Below, piece after piece: positions 8,789 to 18,784 of a stretch of 64,000 nucleotides of DNA (position 1 is its first letter; the number at the start of each line of letters is the position of its first letter). The position numbers and the translations under genes are program-made. Location of the stretch: NCBI RefSeq assembly GCF_001921215.1, contig NZ_MSIF01000036.1, positions 1 to 64,000 of the forward strand, read 5' to 3'. Below the pieces are notes generated by a model, which searched no databases, had not been told where the DNA came from, and worked only from the letters and a program-made list of their open reading frames with translations. The stretch is from Actinophytocola xinjiangensis. GTDB taxonomy: Bacteria > Actinomycetota > Actinomycetes > Mycobacteriales > Pseudonocardiaceae.

Positions 8789-10342
8789 ATGCCCAGTGTG
8801 ACCGAGTCACGATCCACGCCGCGCGGGCTCGGGGTGGTCAGCCCCACTCGCGAGGAGTTCCACCGGCTGGCGGCCGATCACCGCGTCATCCCGGTCGTCC
8901 GGCGACTGCTCGCCGACGCCGAGACCCCGGTCGGCGTGTACCGAAAACTCGCCCAGGGGCGCCCCAACACCTACATCCTCGAATCCGCCGAGAACGGGCG
9001 GTCGTGGTCGCGCTGGTCGTTCATCGGCGTCCGCAGTGCCGCTGTGCTCACCGAGCGTGACGGACAGGCGCACTGGGCGGGCGCCCGGCCGGTGGGCCTG
9101 CCCGAGGGCGGCGACCCGCTGACCGCCCTGCGCGAGACCGTCGAGATCCTGCGCACCGAGGCCCTGCCCGGCCTGCCCCCGCTCACCGGCGGCATGGTCG
9201 GCTACATCGGCTACGACGCCGTCCGCCGCCTCGAACGCCTGCCCGACCTCACCGAGGACGACCTGCACGTCCCCGAGCTCGCCATGCTGCTGGCCACCGA
9301 CCTGGCCGCCCTGGACCACCACGAGGGCACCATCACCCTCATCTCCAACGCGGTGAACTGGGACAACAGCCCCGAGCGGGTCGACGCCGCCTACGACGAG
9401 GCGGTCGCGCGCCTGGCCGGGATGACCGAGCAGCTCCAGCAGCCGGCCCCGCCGACCGTGGCCACCTTCGACCGGCCGCCGCCCGACTTCCTGCGCCGGC
9501 GCACCACCGAGGACTACACCGCCGCCGTGCGCACCGCCAAGGAGGCCATCCGCGCCGGCGAGTGCTTCCAGGTCGTGCTCTCCCAGCGTTTCGAGACGCC
9601 GACCGGCGGCGCCGACCCGCTGGACATCTACCGCGTCCTGCGCACCACCAACCCCAGCCCGTACATGTACCTGCTGCGCCTGGACGGCTTCGACATCGTC
9701 GGGTCGAGCCCGGAGTCGCTGGTCACCGTGCGCGACGGGGTGGCGACCACGCACCCGATCGCGGGCACCCGGTGGCGCGGCGTCGATCCCGACGAGGACG
9801 CCATCCTCGAGAAGGACATGCTCAACGACGACAAGGAACGCGCCGAGCACGTCATGCTGGTCGACCTCGGGCGCAACGACCTCGGCCGGGTCTGCCGCCC
9901 CGGCAGCGTGCACGTCGTCGACTTCTTCCGGGTCGAGCGCTACAGCCACGTCATGCACATCGTGTCCACCGTGACCGGCACCCTGCTCGACGGGCGCACC
10001 GCCTTCGACGCGGTCACCGCCTGTTTCCCCGCCGGCACGCTCTCCGGCGCGCCCAAACCCCGGGCCATGGAGCTGATCGAGGAGCTCGAACCGACCCGCC
10101 GGGGCCTCTACGGTGGCGTCGTCGGCTACCTCGACTTCGCCGGGGACGCCGACACCGCCATCGCCATCCGCACCGCGCTCGTCCGCGACGGCGTCGCCTA
10201 CGTGCAGGCCGGGGCGGGCATCGTGGCCGACTCCAACCCCGCCGCCGAGGACGCCGAGTGCGTCAACAAGGCGCTGGCCGTGCTGGCCGCGATCGCCACC
10301 GCCCGGACCATGCGCCCGGCCGACGGACCAGCCGATGGCTGA
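8789..10342 (+). CDS. trpE: Anthranilate synthase component I
   Basis: Converts chorismate to anthranilate with ammonia from a TrpG subunit that is not in this window. It has 517 aa. The N-terminal regulatory segment has the ILES motif (Trp feedback site); the chorismate-binding domain has [17 protein letters not shown], the segment [12 protein letters not shown] and the closing [10 protein letters not shown] with IAIRTALV. The ATG at 8789 has GGAG 10 nt ahead; an ATG at 8780 in the same frame is the alternative. It overlaps the next gene by 8 nt and heads the trp cluster. Confidence 0.96.
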   Translation: MPSVTESRSTPRGLGVVSPTREEFHRLAADHRVIPVVRRLLADAETPVGVYRKLAQGRPNTYILESAENGRSWSRWSFIGVRSAAVLTERDGQAHWAGARPVGLPEGGDPLTALRETVEILRTEALPGLPPLTGGMVGYIGYDAVRRLERLPDLTEDDLHVPELAMLLATDLAALDHHEGTITLISNAVNWDNSPERVDAAYDEAVARLAGMTEQLQQPAPPTVATFDRPPPDFLRRRTTEDYTAAVRTAKEAIRAGECFQVVLSQRFETPTGGADPLDIYRVLRTTNPSPYMYLLRLDGFDIVGSSPESLVTVRDGVATTHPIAGTRWRGVDPDEDAILEKDMLNDDKERAEHVMLVDLGRNDLGRVCRPGSVHVVDFFRVERYSHVMHIVSTVTGTLLDGRTAFDAVTACFPAGTLSGAPKPRAMELIEELEPTRRGLYGGVVGYLDFAGDADTAIAIRTALVRDGVAYVQAGAGIVADSNPAAEDAECVNKALAVLAAIATARTMRPADGPADG

Positions 10343-10787
10343 TCGCCGTCCACTGTGGATCGTCGGGCCGACGCTGCTGGCCGCGGCCGGCGCGTTCTGG
10401 GGCTCGACCGCGCTCGACGACGCCCCTGGTTCGGGCGCCGGTCTCGCGCTGGTCGCCCTGGCCGGGGCCGGCGGCACGCTGGCCACGGGCGGCTGGGCGC
10501 GGCGCGTGGTCGGCGGTCTGGTCGTGCTCGCGGGGCTGCTCGGCGCCTGGCAGGCGCTGGCCGCCGGCGGTGCCGGACTCGGCCGGTGGACCGCGCTGCT
10601 CGGCGCGCTGCTGCTGGTGGCGGCCGGTGTGCTGGTGATCCGGTTCGCGCGGCGGCTGCCGACGCTGGGGGCGAGGTATCGGTCGGCTAACGCGCGTACC
10701 GCCCCGAACGATCCGGACAAGGACATGTGGGACGGTTTGAGCGAAGGCCGGGACCCGACGGTCGGCAAGGCGGAAGATGAACGGTGA
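10335..10787 (+). CDS. Trp-biosynthesis-associated membrane protein (TIGR02234-like)
   Basis: A 150-aa protein with four hydrophobic segments in the first ~110 residues and a polar C-terminal tail that contains [17 protein letters not shown]. This arrangement and its place between trpE and trpC match the actinobacterial 'Trp biosynthesis associated membrane protein' family. Its biochemical role is unknown. The ATG at 10335 lies inside the last codons of trpE (8-nt overlap), so it is probably translated by coupling. In several actinomycetes a small HGxxPAAW protein gene follows; it is missing here. Confidence 0.88.
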   Translation: MADRRPLWIVGPTLLAAAGAFWGSTALDDAPGSGAGLALVALAGAGGTLATGGWARRVVGGLVVLAGLLGAWQALAAGGAGLGRWTALLGALLLVAAGVLVIRFARRLPTLGARYRSANARTAPNDPDKDMWDGLSEGRDPTVGKAEDER

Positions 10788-10857
10788 GCGCGGACCCGGT
10801 AACGAGTCGCCGCTCGGTCCGGGGTTAGCATCCCTTTGGCGGGAAGGGGCAAGGCCG

Positions 10858-10938
10858 GTGACTGACAGCACCTGTGGCACAGCGGAAGTGGCGTTCGCGC
10901 CACGGCCGACCGACGCCGGTGAGCGTGGCCAGTGGTGA
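10858..10938 (+). CDS. 26-aa leader-like ORF ending in Gln-Trp, overlapping trpC
   Basis: GTG at 10858 starts 26 codons ending GQW-stop; the TGA overlaps the GTG start of trpC (GTGA). A strong ribosome site (GGAAGGGG, 8 nt upstream) serves this ORF, while trpC itself has no clear site of its own. This suggests that trpC is translated by coupling to the small ORF. With a single Trp codon right before the stop it is not a classic multi-Trp attenuator peptide. It may also be the remnant of the small protein usually found between these genes. No similarity to a known peptide is claimed. Confidence 0.5.
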   Translation: MTDSTCGTAEVAFAPRPTDAGERGQW

Positions 10939-11740
10939 GCGTTCTCGAGTCGATCATCGAGGGCGTGCGCGCCGATCTCGCGGTGCGAGAGGCAGCGCTC
11001 CCGTTCGAGACGGTGAAGGAGCGGGCCGCGAAGGCGGCGCCGCCCCGGGACGCCATCGCCGCCCTGCGGGGCTCGGGCATCGGCGTCATCGCCGAGGTCA
11101 AGCGGCGCAGCCCGTCCAAGGGGGACCTCGCCTCGATCTCCGATCCGGCGGCCCTGGCCAAGGACTACGCCGACGCCGGTGCGCGCGTGATCAGCGTGCT
11201 CACCGAGCAGCGGCGCTTCGGCGGATCGCTGGCCGACTTCGACGCGGTGCGTGCGGTCGTGGACGTTCCGTTGCTGCGCAAGGACTTCGTGGTCGGCCCC
11301 TACCAGGTGCACGAGGCGCGGATGCACGGCGCCGACCTGGTGCTGCTGATCGTCGCCGCCCTGGAGCAGAACGCGCTGGTCGCGCTGCTGGACCGGGTCG
11401 AGTCGCTTGGCATGACCGCGCTGGTCGAGGTGCACACGGCCGAGGAGGCCGACCGGGCGCTGGAGGCGGGTGCGTCGGTCATCGGCATCAACGCCCGTGA
11501 CCTGCACACCCTGGAGGTCGACCGGGAGGTCTTCGGCCGGCTCGCCCCCGGGCTGCCGTTCGAGGTGCTCAAGATCGCCGAGTCCGGCATCCGGGGCCCC
11601 GGCGACCTGATGACCCACGCCGGTGCCGGCGCGGACGCCGTGCTGGTCGGCGAGAGCCTGGTCGCGAGCCCGGACCCGAAGGCCGCGCTCGTGCAGTTGG
11701 TCACCGCCGGTTCGCACCCGGCCTGTCCGAGGCCGAGCCG

Positions 11741-11744
<4 letters not shown>
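10935..11744 (+). CDS. trpC: Indole-3-glycerol-phosphate synthase
   Basis: Closes the indole ring: CdRP to indole-3-glycerol phosphate. It has 269 aa, normal for the actinobacterial enzyme. Catalytic residues lie in [15 protein letters not shown] (Lys, Glu), [13 protein letters not shown]-type strand [10 protein letters not shown] and the [12 protein letters not shown] and [11 protein letters not shown] motifs. The second of two adjacent GTG codons (10935) is taken because it overlaps the leader ORF stop and gives the family-typical [14 protein letters not shown]. The GTG of trpB overlaps its stop by 4 nt. Confidence 0.96.
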
Positions 11745-12981
<1,237 letters not shown>

Positions 12982-12982
<1 letters not shown>

Positions 12983-13773
12983 TGTCCCGCCTCGACCCGG
13001 TGTTCGCCCGTTCCCGCGCCGAGGGCCGCGCGGCCCTGATCGGCTACCTGCCGGCCGGGTACCCGACCGTCGACGGCTCGGCCGAACGCCTCACCGCAAT
13101 GATCGACTCCGGCTGCGACATCGTCGAGGTCGGCGTTCCCTACTCCGACCCGGTGATGGACGGCCCGACCGTCCAGGCCGCCGCCGACCTCGCCCTGCGC
13201 GGCGGATTCCGGCTGCGGGACCTGTTCCGGGTCGTCGAACAGGTGTCCTCGGCCGGCGGTCACGCCGTCGTGATGACCTACTGGAACCCCGTGCACCGCT
13301 ACGGCGTGGACCGCTTCGCGCGTGACCTCGCCGCCGCCGGCGGGCTGGGCGTCATCACCCCCGACCTCATCCCGGACGAGGGCGCGGACTGGATCGCCGC
13401 CGCCGCCGAGCACGACCTCGACCGGATCTTCCTGGTAGCGCCGTCCTCCAGCACCGAGCGGATCGCCACCACCACCGCCGCGACCACCGGGTTCCTCTAC
13501 GCGGCCGCCGTCATGGGCGTGACCGGCGCGCGGGACCGGGTCGGCGTGGCCGCCTCCGGGCTGGTGGCCCGCGCCCGCGAGTGCACCGACCTGCCGATCG
13601 CCGTCGGTCTCGGGGTCCGCTCCGGTGACCAGGCCGCCGAGATCGCCGGTTTCGCCGACGCGGTCGTCGTCGGGTCGGCGTTCGTGTCCCGCGCCGGCGA
13701 GGTCGCCAAGCTCCGCGAGCTGGCCGAGGAACTGGCCGACGGTGTGCGGCGCCCCATGGTCCCCAGCCGGTAG
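12982..13773 (+). CDS. trpA: Tryptophan synthase alpha chain
   Basis: Splits indole-3-glycerol phosphate and channels indole to TrpB. It has 263 aa in a TIM barrel: catalytic Glu in IVEVGVPYSDP, catalytic Asp region PDLIPDEGADW, phosphate loop GVRSGDQAAEI. The ATG at 12982 is coupled to the trpB stop. It is the last trp gene of the cluster; lgt follows after 67 bp, the same neighbour order as in mycobacteria. Confidence 0.97.
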
Positions 13774-13840
13774 CAGGTACTACCGCCCGTAGGGCGACCC
13801 ATTGTGTACAGCGTTGTGGTCGCCCGTTACGGTGACGCGC

Positions 13841-14983
13841 GTGAACCTGGCGTCCAGCGTCTTCCTGGCGAACATCCCGAGCCCTGACCGTGGCGTGTGG
13901 GAGCTCGGCCCCATCCCGCTGCGGGCCTACGCCCTGTGCATCATCGCCGGCATCATCGTGGCGATCTGGTGGGGCGAGCGGCGTTGGGTCGCGCGCGGCG
14001 GAACCTCCGGCACGATCGTCGACATCGCGGTGTTCGCGGTGCCGTTCGGCCTGGTCGGCGGCCGTCTCTACCACGTGGCGACCGACTACCACCGGTACTT
14101 CGGGGAGGGCCGCAACCCGCTCGACGCGCTGCGGATCTGGGACGGTGGTCTCGGCATCTGGGGGGCGATCGCGCTGGGCGCGGTCGGTGCGTGGATCGGG
14201 TGCCGGGTCAAGAAGGTGCCGCTGCCGGCGTTCGCCGACGCGGTCGCGCCGGGCATCGTCACCGCGCAGGCCATCGGGCGACTGGGCAACTACTTCAACC
14301 AGGAGCTCTACGGCGGGCCGACCGACCTGCCGTGGGGTCTGGAGATCTACCGCCGGATGAACGGCGCCGTCGAGGACAACCTCAACGGTGTGGCCGTCGA
14401 CCACATCCCGGTCGAGGTCGTGCACCCGACGTTCCTCTACGAGCTGCTGTGGAACCTGGCCGTCGCCGCCCTCGTGGTGTGGGCCGACCGCCGCTTCCGC
14501 CTCGGGCACGGTCGCGCGTTCGCCGTCTACGTCGCCGGTTACACGCTGGGCCGGGGCTGGATCGAGCTGATGCGCACCGACGAGGCCACCATGGTCGCCG
14601 GCCTGCGGATCAACGTCTGGGTGTCGATCCTCGTGTTCGTCGGCGCGATCGTGTACCTGATCATGGCCAAGGGCCGAGGTCCACGCGAGGACCTGGCCGC
14701 CATCCAGGGTACCGACCCGGACACCAACGAGCCCCCGTCCGTCAAGCCCGACTCCGACAGCGACGACGCCGACGAGGACGCCGACGAGGACGCCGCTGAC
14801 AAGGACACCGCCGACAAGGACGCCGACAAGGACGCCGACAAGGACGCCGACTCGGCGGACGATGCGGACGAGCCCAAGGAAGCCGACGACACCAAGGAGT
14901 CCCAGGACTCCGACGAGGTCAAGGACGAGGACTCCGCCGAGAAGGCGAAGGAGTCCAGTTCGACCACCGGCAAGGAGTCCTGA
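13841..14983 (+). CDS. lgt: Prolipoprotein diacylglyceryl transferase with long acidic tail
   Basis: Membrane enzyme that puts diacylglycerol on the lipobox Cys of prolipoproteins. Several transmembrane helices and the Lgt signature GRLGNYFNQELYG are present, with later PTFLYELLWN and the GRGWIELMRTDE segment. At 380 aa it is about 80 residues longer than the core. The tail after residue ~290 is almost only Asp, Glu, Lys, Ala and Ser, partly from GACAAGGACGCC-type repeats near 14810-14850. The GTG at 13841 leaves a short N-terminus; a GTG at 13832 is possible. The 3' end overlaps the convergent MFS gene by 65 bp. Confidence 0.95.
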   Translation: MNLASSVFLANIPSPDRGVWELGPIPLRAYALCIIAGIIVAIWWGERRWVARGGTSGTIVDIAVFAVPFGLVGGRLYHVATDYHRYFGEGRNPLDALRIWDGGLGIWGAIALGAVGAWIGCRVKKVPLPAFADAVAPGIVTAQAIGRLGNYFNQELYGGPTDLPWGLEIYRRMNGAVEDNLNGVAVDHIPVEVVHPTFLYELLWNLAVAALVVWADRRFRLGHGRAFAVYVAGYTLGRGWIELMRTDEATMVAGLRINVWVSILVFVGAIVYLIMAKGRGPREDLAAIQGTDPDTNEPPSVKPDSDSDDADEDADEDAADKDTADKDADKDADKDADSADDADEPKEADDTKESQDSDEVKDEDSAEKAKESSSTTGKES

Positions 14984-16271
14984 GCCCGGTCACCACGGCG
15001 GCGGCCGCGACCAGCGCGGCCGCCAGCAGGGCGAAGGCGGCCCGGTCCGTGCCGGCGGTGGCCACGGCGCTGCCGGCGGCCAGGCCGACCGCGCCGCCGA
15101 ACTGCTTGGCGGTGTTCATCAGCCCGGAGGCCGCGCCGCCGTGCTCGGGTCGGACGCCGGTGGTGACCAGCGTGGCCAGCGGTGTGTTCAGCAGTCCGCC
15201 GCCGGCACCGACCAGGACGCTGGGCACACCGACCGCGAGCACGAACGAGCCGTGGTCCACGACCGTGAGCCACAGCAGCCCGGGCACCGCGACCACCACC
15301 CCGGCCATCACCAGCGTGCGGGGCGTGTGCCGGGCCAGCAGGCGGGGCGTGAGCCACAGGTTCACGGCCAGCATGGCGACGGTCAGCGGCAGGAACGCCA
15401 CCCCGGCCTCGATCGGTGAGTACCCCAGCCGGGTCTGCATCCGGTAGGTGAGGAAGTACCAGAGGGCGACCTGGAAGCAGGCTCCGGTGAGCGCGACCGC
15501 GATGTTGCCGAGCACGATGGTCCGGTTCCGCAGGAGCCGGCTCGGCACCAGCCGGTGCCGGGTGCGCCGCTGCTGGATGACGAGCAGCACGAACAATGCG
15601 CCGGTGACCAGGCTCGGAGTGACCGGCAGGCCGGTCGACAGCGCGTAGGTGGCCCCGGTGAACGCCCCGGTGGCCAGCCCGGCGCCGACCAGGTCGATCC
15701 GTCCGGGGCGGTGCCGCTCGCCGCTGCGCCGGTGGAGCGCCCACGCCGCGCCGGCGACCATCGCCCCGATCGGCAGGTTGACCAGCAGGGTGGCGCGCCA
15801 GGAGACCAGGTCGGTGAGCAGGCCGCCGGCGACGGTGCCGATCCCGCCGCCGGCCAGGCTCACCGCCGTCCAGACGGTGATGGCCCTGGTCCGGTCGGGG
15901 CCTTCGGCGTGGGTCGCGGTGAGCAGGGTGAACGTCGCGGGGGAGACCACCGCCGCCGACAGTCCCTGGGCGGCGCGGGCGGCGATCAGCACCCAGCCCT
16001 GGGTCGCGAGCCCTCCGGCGACGCTGGCCAGCGTGAACGCCGCGACGCCCCAGGCCAGCAGCCGCGCGGTGCCCACGACGTCGGCGAGCCGAGCGCCGAC
16101 CAGCAGGACCCCGGCGAAGCCCAGCGTGTAGGCCATGGCCACCCACGACGCGGCCACCCGGTCGAGCCCGAGGTCGGTCTGCAGGGACGGCAGGGCGACG
16201 TTCACCACCGAGACGTCCAGCACCACGATGAGCTGGGCCAGGCAGGAGGCCCACAGGGCGAGCCGGCGCAC
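14919..16271 (-). CDS. MFS exporter, DHA2 (EmrB/QacA-like) family
   Basis: A proton-driven drug or metabolite exporter of about 450 aa with around 14 hydrophobic segments. DHA2 hallmarks are the first helix LIVVLDVSVVNVALPSLQ and the motif GARLADVVGTARLL. The start GTG at 16271 lies 3 nt after GGAGG, rather close, but no better start precedes the first helix. It is divergent from a TetR gene with two palindromic operators in the 73-bp gap, so repression by that TetR and induction by an exported compound is likely. The substrate is unknown. The C-terminus overlaps the lgt 3' end. Confidence 0.92.
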   Translation of the reverse strand: MRRLALWASCLAQLIVVLDVSVVNVALPSLQTDLGLDRVAASWVAMAYTLGFAGVLLVGARLADVVGTARLLAWGVAAFTLASVAGGLATQGWVLIAARAAQGLSAAVVSPATFTLLTATHAEGPDRTRAITVWTAVSLAGGGIGTVAGGLLTDLVSWRATLLVNLPIGAMVAGAAWALHRRSGERHRPGRIDLVGAGLATGAFTGATYALSTGLPVTPSLVTGALFVLLVIQQRRTRHRLVPSRLLRNRTIVLGNIAVALTGACFQVALWYFLTYRMQTRLGYSPIEAGVAFLPLTVAMLAVNLWLTPRLLARHTPRTLVMAGVVVAVPGLLWLTVVDHGSFVLAVGVPSVLVGAGGGLLNTPLATLVTTGVRPEHGGAASGLMNTAKQFGGAVGLAAGSAVATAGTDRAAFALLAAALVAAAAVVTGLRTPCRWSNWTPSPSRRSPRP

Positions 16272-16280
16272 GATCCTCCT

Positions 16281-16319
16281 TTGATACAGCTGTATCAAAA
16301 TTTGATACGACTGTATCAT
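16281..16319. promoter_or_regulatory. Two TetR-type palindromic operators
   Basis: Site 1 at 16281-16298 (TTGATACAGCTGTATCAA) is a perfect 18-bp palindrome. Site 2 at 16302-16319 has the same arms with a changed centre (GATACGACTGTATC). They fill the gap between the divergent MFS and TetR genes, and site 1 abuts the MFS ribosome site. This is the normal layout for a TetR repressor that controls both itself and an exporter. Binding is inferred. Confidence 0.85.
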
Positions 16320-16344
16320 CGGCCCGAGCGAAGGGAGCCCGCCG

Positions 16345-16929
16345 ATGTCCGAGGCCGGTCGACGGACCGAGATCATGGAGGCCGTGGAACGCCTCCTGGC
16401 CAGGGGCGGGGTCAACGCCGTGACCATGCGTGCGGTCGCCACCGAGGCCGACGTCTCGCTGCGGCTGGTCCAGTACTACGGCTCCACCAAGGACGAACTC
16501 CTCGGCGCCACCCTCGACCGCCTGGCCGACAAGAGCATCCGGCGCTGGCAGGCCCGCGCCGACCGGCAAGGCCCGGCCCTCGGGGTGATCGGCGCGTTCC
16601 TCGACGAGGCGCTGCCCACCGACCGGGCCAGCCGCGACCTCCACCGCGTCGGCGTCTCCCTGGAAGGCCTGGCGATCACCCACCCCGACGTCGCCGGCCG
16701 GGCCTACCGCACCCACCTGCGCGGCCTGGCCGACCACCTCGCCGACGTGCTCGACGCCCAAGGCGTGCCCGCCGCGCGCCGGCTCGCGTGCGAGGTGATG
16801 GCCATCGCCCACGGCGTCGGGACGCTGCTGATGGCCGACCAGCTCACCGAACCCGAGGCGCGGTCACTGCTCGCCGACTACCTCGACCGACTCCGCCCGC
16901 GACTGTCCACCGAGGACCGTGCGGACTAG
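16345..16929 (+). CDS. TetR-family repressor of the adjacent MFS exporter
   Basis: A 194-aa TetR: HTH with RTEIMEAVERLLARGGVNAVTMRAVATEADVS (split here for reading: residues ~7-38) and recognition helix LRLVQYYGST; the C-terminal domain begins near residue 70. The ATG at 16345 has AAGGGAG 6 nt upstream. Divergent placement and two operators next to it make the MFS gene its likely target. Its stop overlaps the convergent dehydrogenase gene by 4 nt. Confidence 0.94.
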   Translation: MSEAGRRTEIMEAVERLLARGGVNAVTMRAVATEADVSLRLVQYYGSTKDELLGATLDRLADKSIRRWQARADRQGPALGVIGAFLDEALPTDRASRDLHRVGVSLEGLAITHPDVAGRAYRTHLRGLADHLADVLDAQGVPAARRLACEVMAIAHGVGTLLMADQLTEPEARSLLADYLDRLRPRLSTEDRAD

Positions 16930-17993
16930 GGCACCAGGCCGCGCCCGGTCACCAGCGGCAGGTCCAGCGCGGTCAGCAGGCCGGGTTCGGCGGCCACCAC
17001 CGCCGGGATCGCGTTGACCAGCCGCATCGCCGTCGCCTTGAGGCCGGCGGTGTTGTGGTCGCCGTTGGTGGCGCGCAGGCGCAGGTCCAGCACACAGTTG
17101 GGCTCGCCGGTCACCTCGACCCGGTAGCCGCCCTGGCCGGGGGGCTGGGGCCACTCCACACCGATGTCGGCGCGCAGCCGGGTGACGTGTTCGAGCACGC
17201 AGACCGGCCGGCCGCCGGCGATGCCGCGCACCTCGAAGCGCAGCGCCGCGGCCGTGCCGGCCTCGATCCGACCGGCGGCGACGTGGAAGGTCTCCGGGGC
17301 GGGCAGCCGGGTGGCCTCCTGCTCGACCTCGTCGAGGGTGATGCCCAGGCCGGCGGCCAGTTGTTGCACGACGCTGCCCCAGCCGATGGTCAGCACGCCG
17401 GGCTGGAGCAGGATCGGCGTGTCGTCCATCGGCCGGCCGAAGCCCATGATGTCGAACAACACGGTGGGGTTGTTGTACGTCGAATAGTCCAGGATCTCCA
17501 TGCAGCGCACCTGGTCGACGCGCTGGCACACCGACGTCAGCATCAGTGGCAGCCAGTCGTTGGCGAACCCCGGGTCGATCCCGTTGACCCACAACGAAGA
17601 TCGGCCGTCGAGGGCCGCCCGGCGCACCGGCTCGACCACCTCCGGCGGCAGCACGCCGTCGGGGAACTGGAGGAACACCGGGCTGCTGGACACCACGTTG
17701 ATACCGGCCGCCAGCAGCCGGGCCAGGTCCTCCATGGCCTCGCCGAGCCGGTCGTCGGCCATCGCCGTGTACACCACACAGTCCGGACGGGTGGCGATCA
17801 GCGCGTCGGCGTCGCCGGTCGCGGTCACCCCCAGCTCACGGCCAAGGCCCGCCAGGTCACCGGCGTCCCGACCCACCTTGTCCACTGAGGACACCCAGAC
17901 GCCGGTCAGGTCCAGGTCGGGGCGGGCGTCGATCCCGGCGATGGCGTGCCGGCCGACGTTGCCGGTGCTCCACTGCACCACGCGAAAGGTCAC
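16926..17993 (-). CDS. DapB-like NAD(P)H-dependent amine dehydrogenase family protein
   Basis: A 355-aa Rossmann enzyme that starts VVQWSTGNVGRHAI and resembles dihydrodipicolinate reductase and, more closely in length and N-terminus, the 2,4-diaminopentanoate dehydrogenase family. Further features are the NVVSSSPVFLQFP segment and NGIDPGFANDWLP. The natural substrate in actinomycetes is generally unknown. It lies only 8 bp behind the ATPase of the riboswitch-controlled btu-type operon, so it is probably the last gene of that transcript. This is notable because true diaminopentanoate dehydrogenase works after a B12-dependent aminomutase. Confidence 0.85.
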   Translation of the reverse strand: MTFRVVQWSTGNVGRHAIAGIDARPDLDLTGVWVSSVDKVGRDAGDLAGLGRELGVTATGDADALIATRPDCVVYTAMADDRLGEAMEDLARLLAAGINVVSSSPVFLQFPDGVLPPEVVEPVRRAALDGRSSLWVNGIDPGFANDWLPLMLTSVCQRVDQVRCMEILDYSTYNNPTVLFDIMGFGRPMDDTPILLQPGVLTIGWGSVVQQLAAGLGITLDEVEQEATRLPAPETFHVAAGRIEAGTAAALRFEVRGIAGGRPVCVLEHVTRLRADIGVEWPQPPGQGGYRVEVTGEPNCVLDLRLRATNGDHNTAGLKATAMRLVNAIPAVVAAEPGLLTALDLPLVTGRGLVP

Positions 17994-18001
17994 GTCTCAG
18001 G

Positions 18002-18784
18002 TTAGCCCCGAGGTGCCCTGGTCGGCGTGACGACGAGATTCCCGTTGTCGGTCTTGAGGATCTCCACCTCGGCCGCGTAGTGCCGCGCCACGGTCTCGCG
18101 GGTGAGCACCTCCTCGGGCGTGCCGTAGCCGACGACCTCGCCGCCGTGCAGCAGCAGCACACGGTCGGCGTACTGGGCGGAGAGCGTCAGGTCGTGCAGG
18201 GTGCTGACGACCGTCGCGCCGTCCTCGGCGCGCAGCCGGTCCACCAGCTCCAGCAGGGCCTGCGCGTGCCCGATGTCCAGGCCCGTGGTCGGCTCGTCGA
18301 GTAGCAGCAGCCCGGCCTGCTGGGCCAGCACCCTGGCCAGCACCGCCCGCTGCCGCTCACCACCCGACAGGGTGTGCAGTGCCCGCCCGGCCAGCCCCGT
18401 CAGGTCCAGCCGGTGCAGCGACTGCTCGACGACCGCCAGGTCGGCGCGCCGCTCGCGGGCCAGCGGCGCCAGGTGCGGGGTGCGGCCCAGCAGCACGTAG
18501 TCGGTCACCGTCAGCCGGTCGGGCAGTTGCGGGTTCTGCGGCGCGTAGGCGATCGCGCGGGCCCGAGCCCGGGCGCTCAGCGCCGAGGCCGGCCGCTCGT
18601 CGAGCAGGATCTCCCCGTCGTGCTCGACCGCGCCCAGGATCGCCTTGAGCAGCGAGGACTTCCCGGCCCCGTTCGGCCCGATGATCGCCAGCCAGCTGCC
18701 GGCCGGCAGGTCGACGTCCACGCCCGAGGCCACCACCCTGGACCCGTAGCGGGCCGACACGTCGTGCAGCGACAGCGCGGTCAT
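18002..18784 (-). CDS. btuD: Cobalamin/iron-type ABC importer ATP-binding protein
   Basis: ATPase of 260 aa from the FecE/BtuD group: Walker A IGPNGAGKSS, signature LSGGERQRAVLAR, Walker B LLLLDEPTTGLDIGHA and H-loop STLHDLTLSAQ. The ATG at 18784 overlaps the permease stop by 4 nt. The family includes siderophore, heme and B12 importers; the cobalamin riboswitch in front of the operon is what points to a corrinoid. The symbol is therefore given with moderate confidence. Confidence 0.85.
   Translation of the reverse strand: MTALSLHDVSARYGSRVVASGVDVDLPAGSWLAIIGPNGAGKSSLLKAILGAVEHDGEILLDERPASALSARARARAIAYAPQNPQLPDRLTVTDYVLLGRTPHLAPLARERRADLAVVEQSLHRLDLTGLAGRALHTLSGGERQRAVLARVLAQQAGLLLLDEPTTGLDIGHAQALLELVDRLRAEDGATVVSTLHDLTLSAQYADRVLLLHGGEVVGYGTPEEVLTRETVARHYAAEVEILKTDNGNLVVTPTRAPRG

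Noticed and set aside
8807-11161. 784-codon minus-strand frame opposite trpE
   Set aside because: Typical high-GC antisense shadow; trpE, the membrane protein and trpC on the plus strand are certain.
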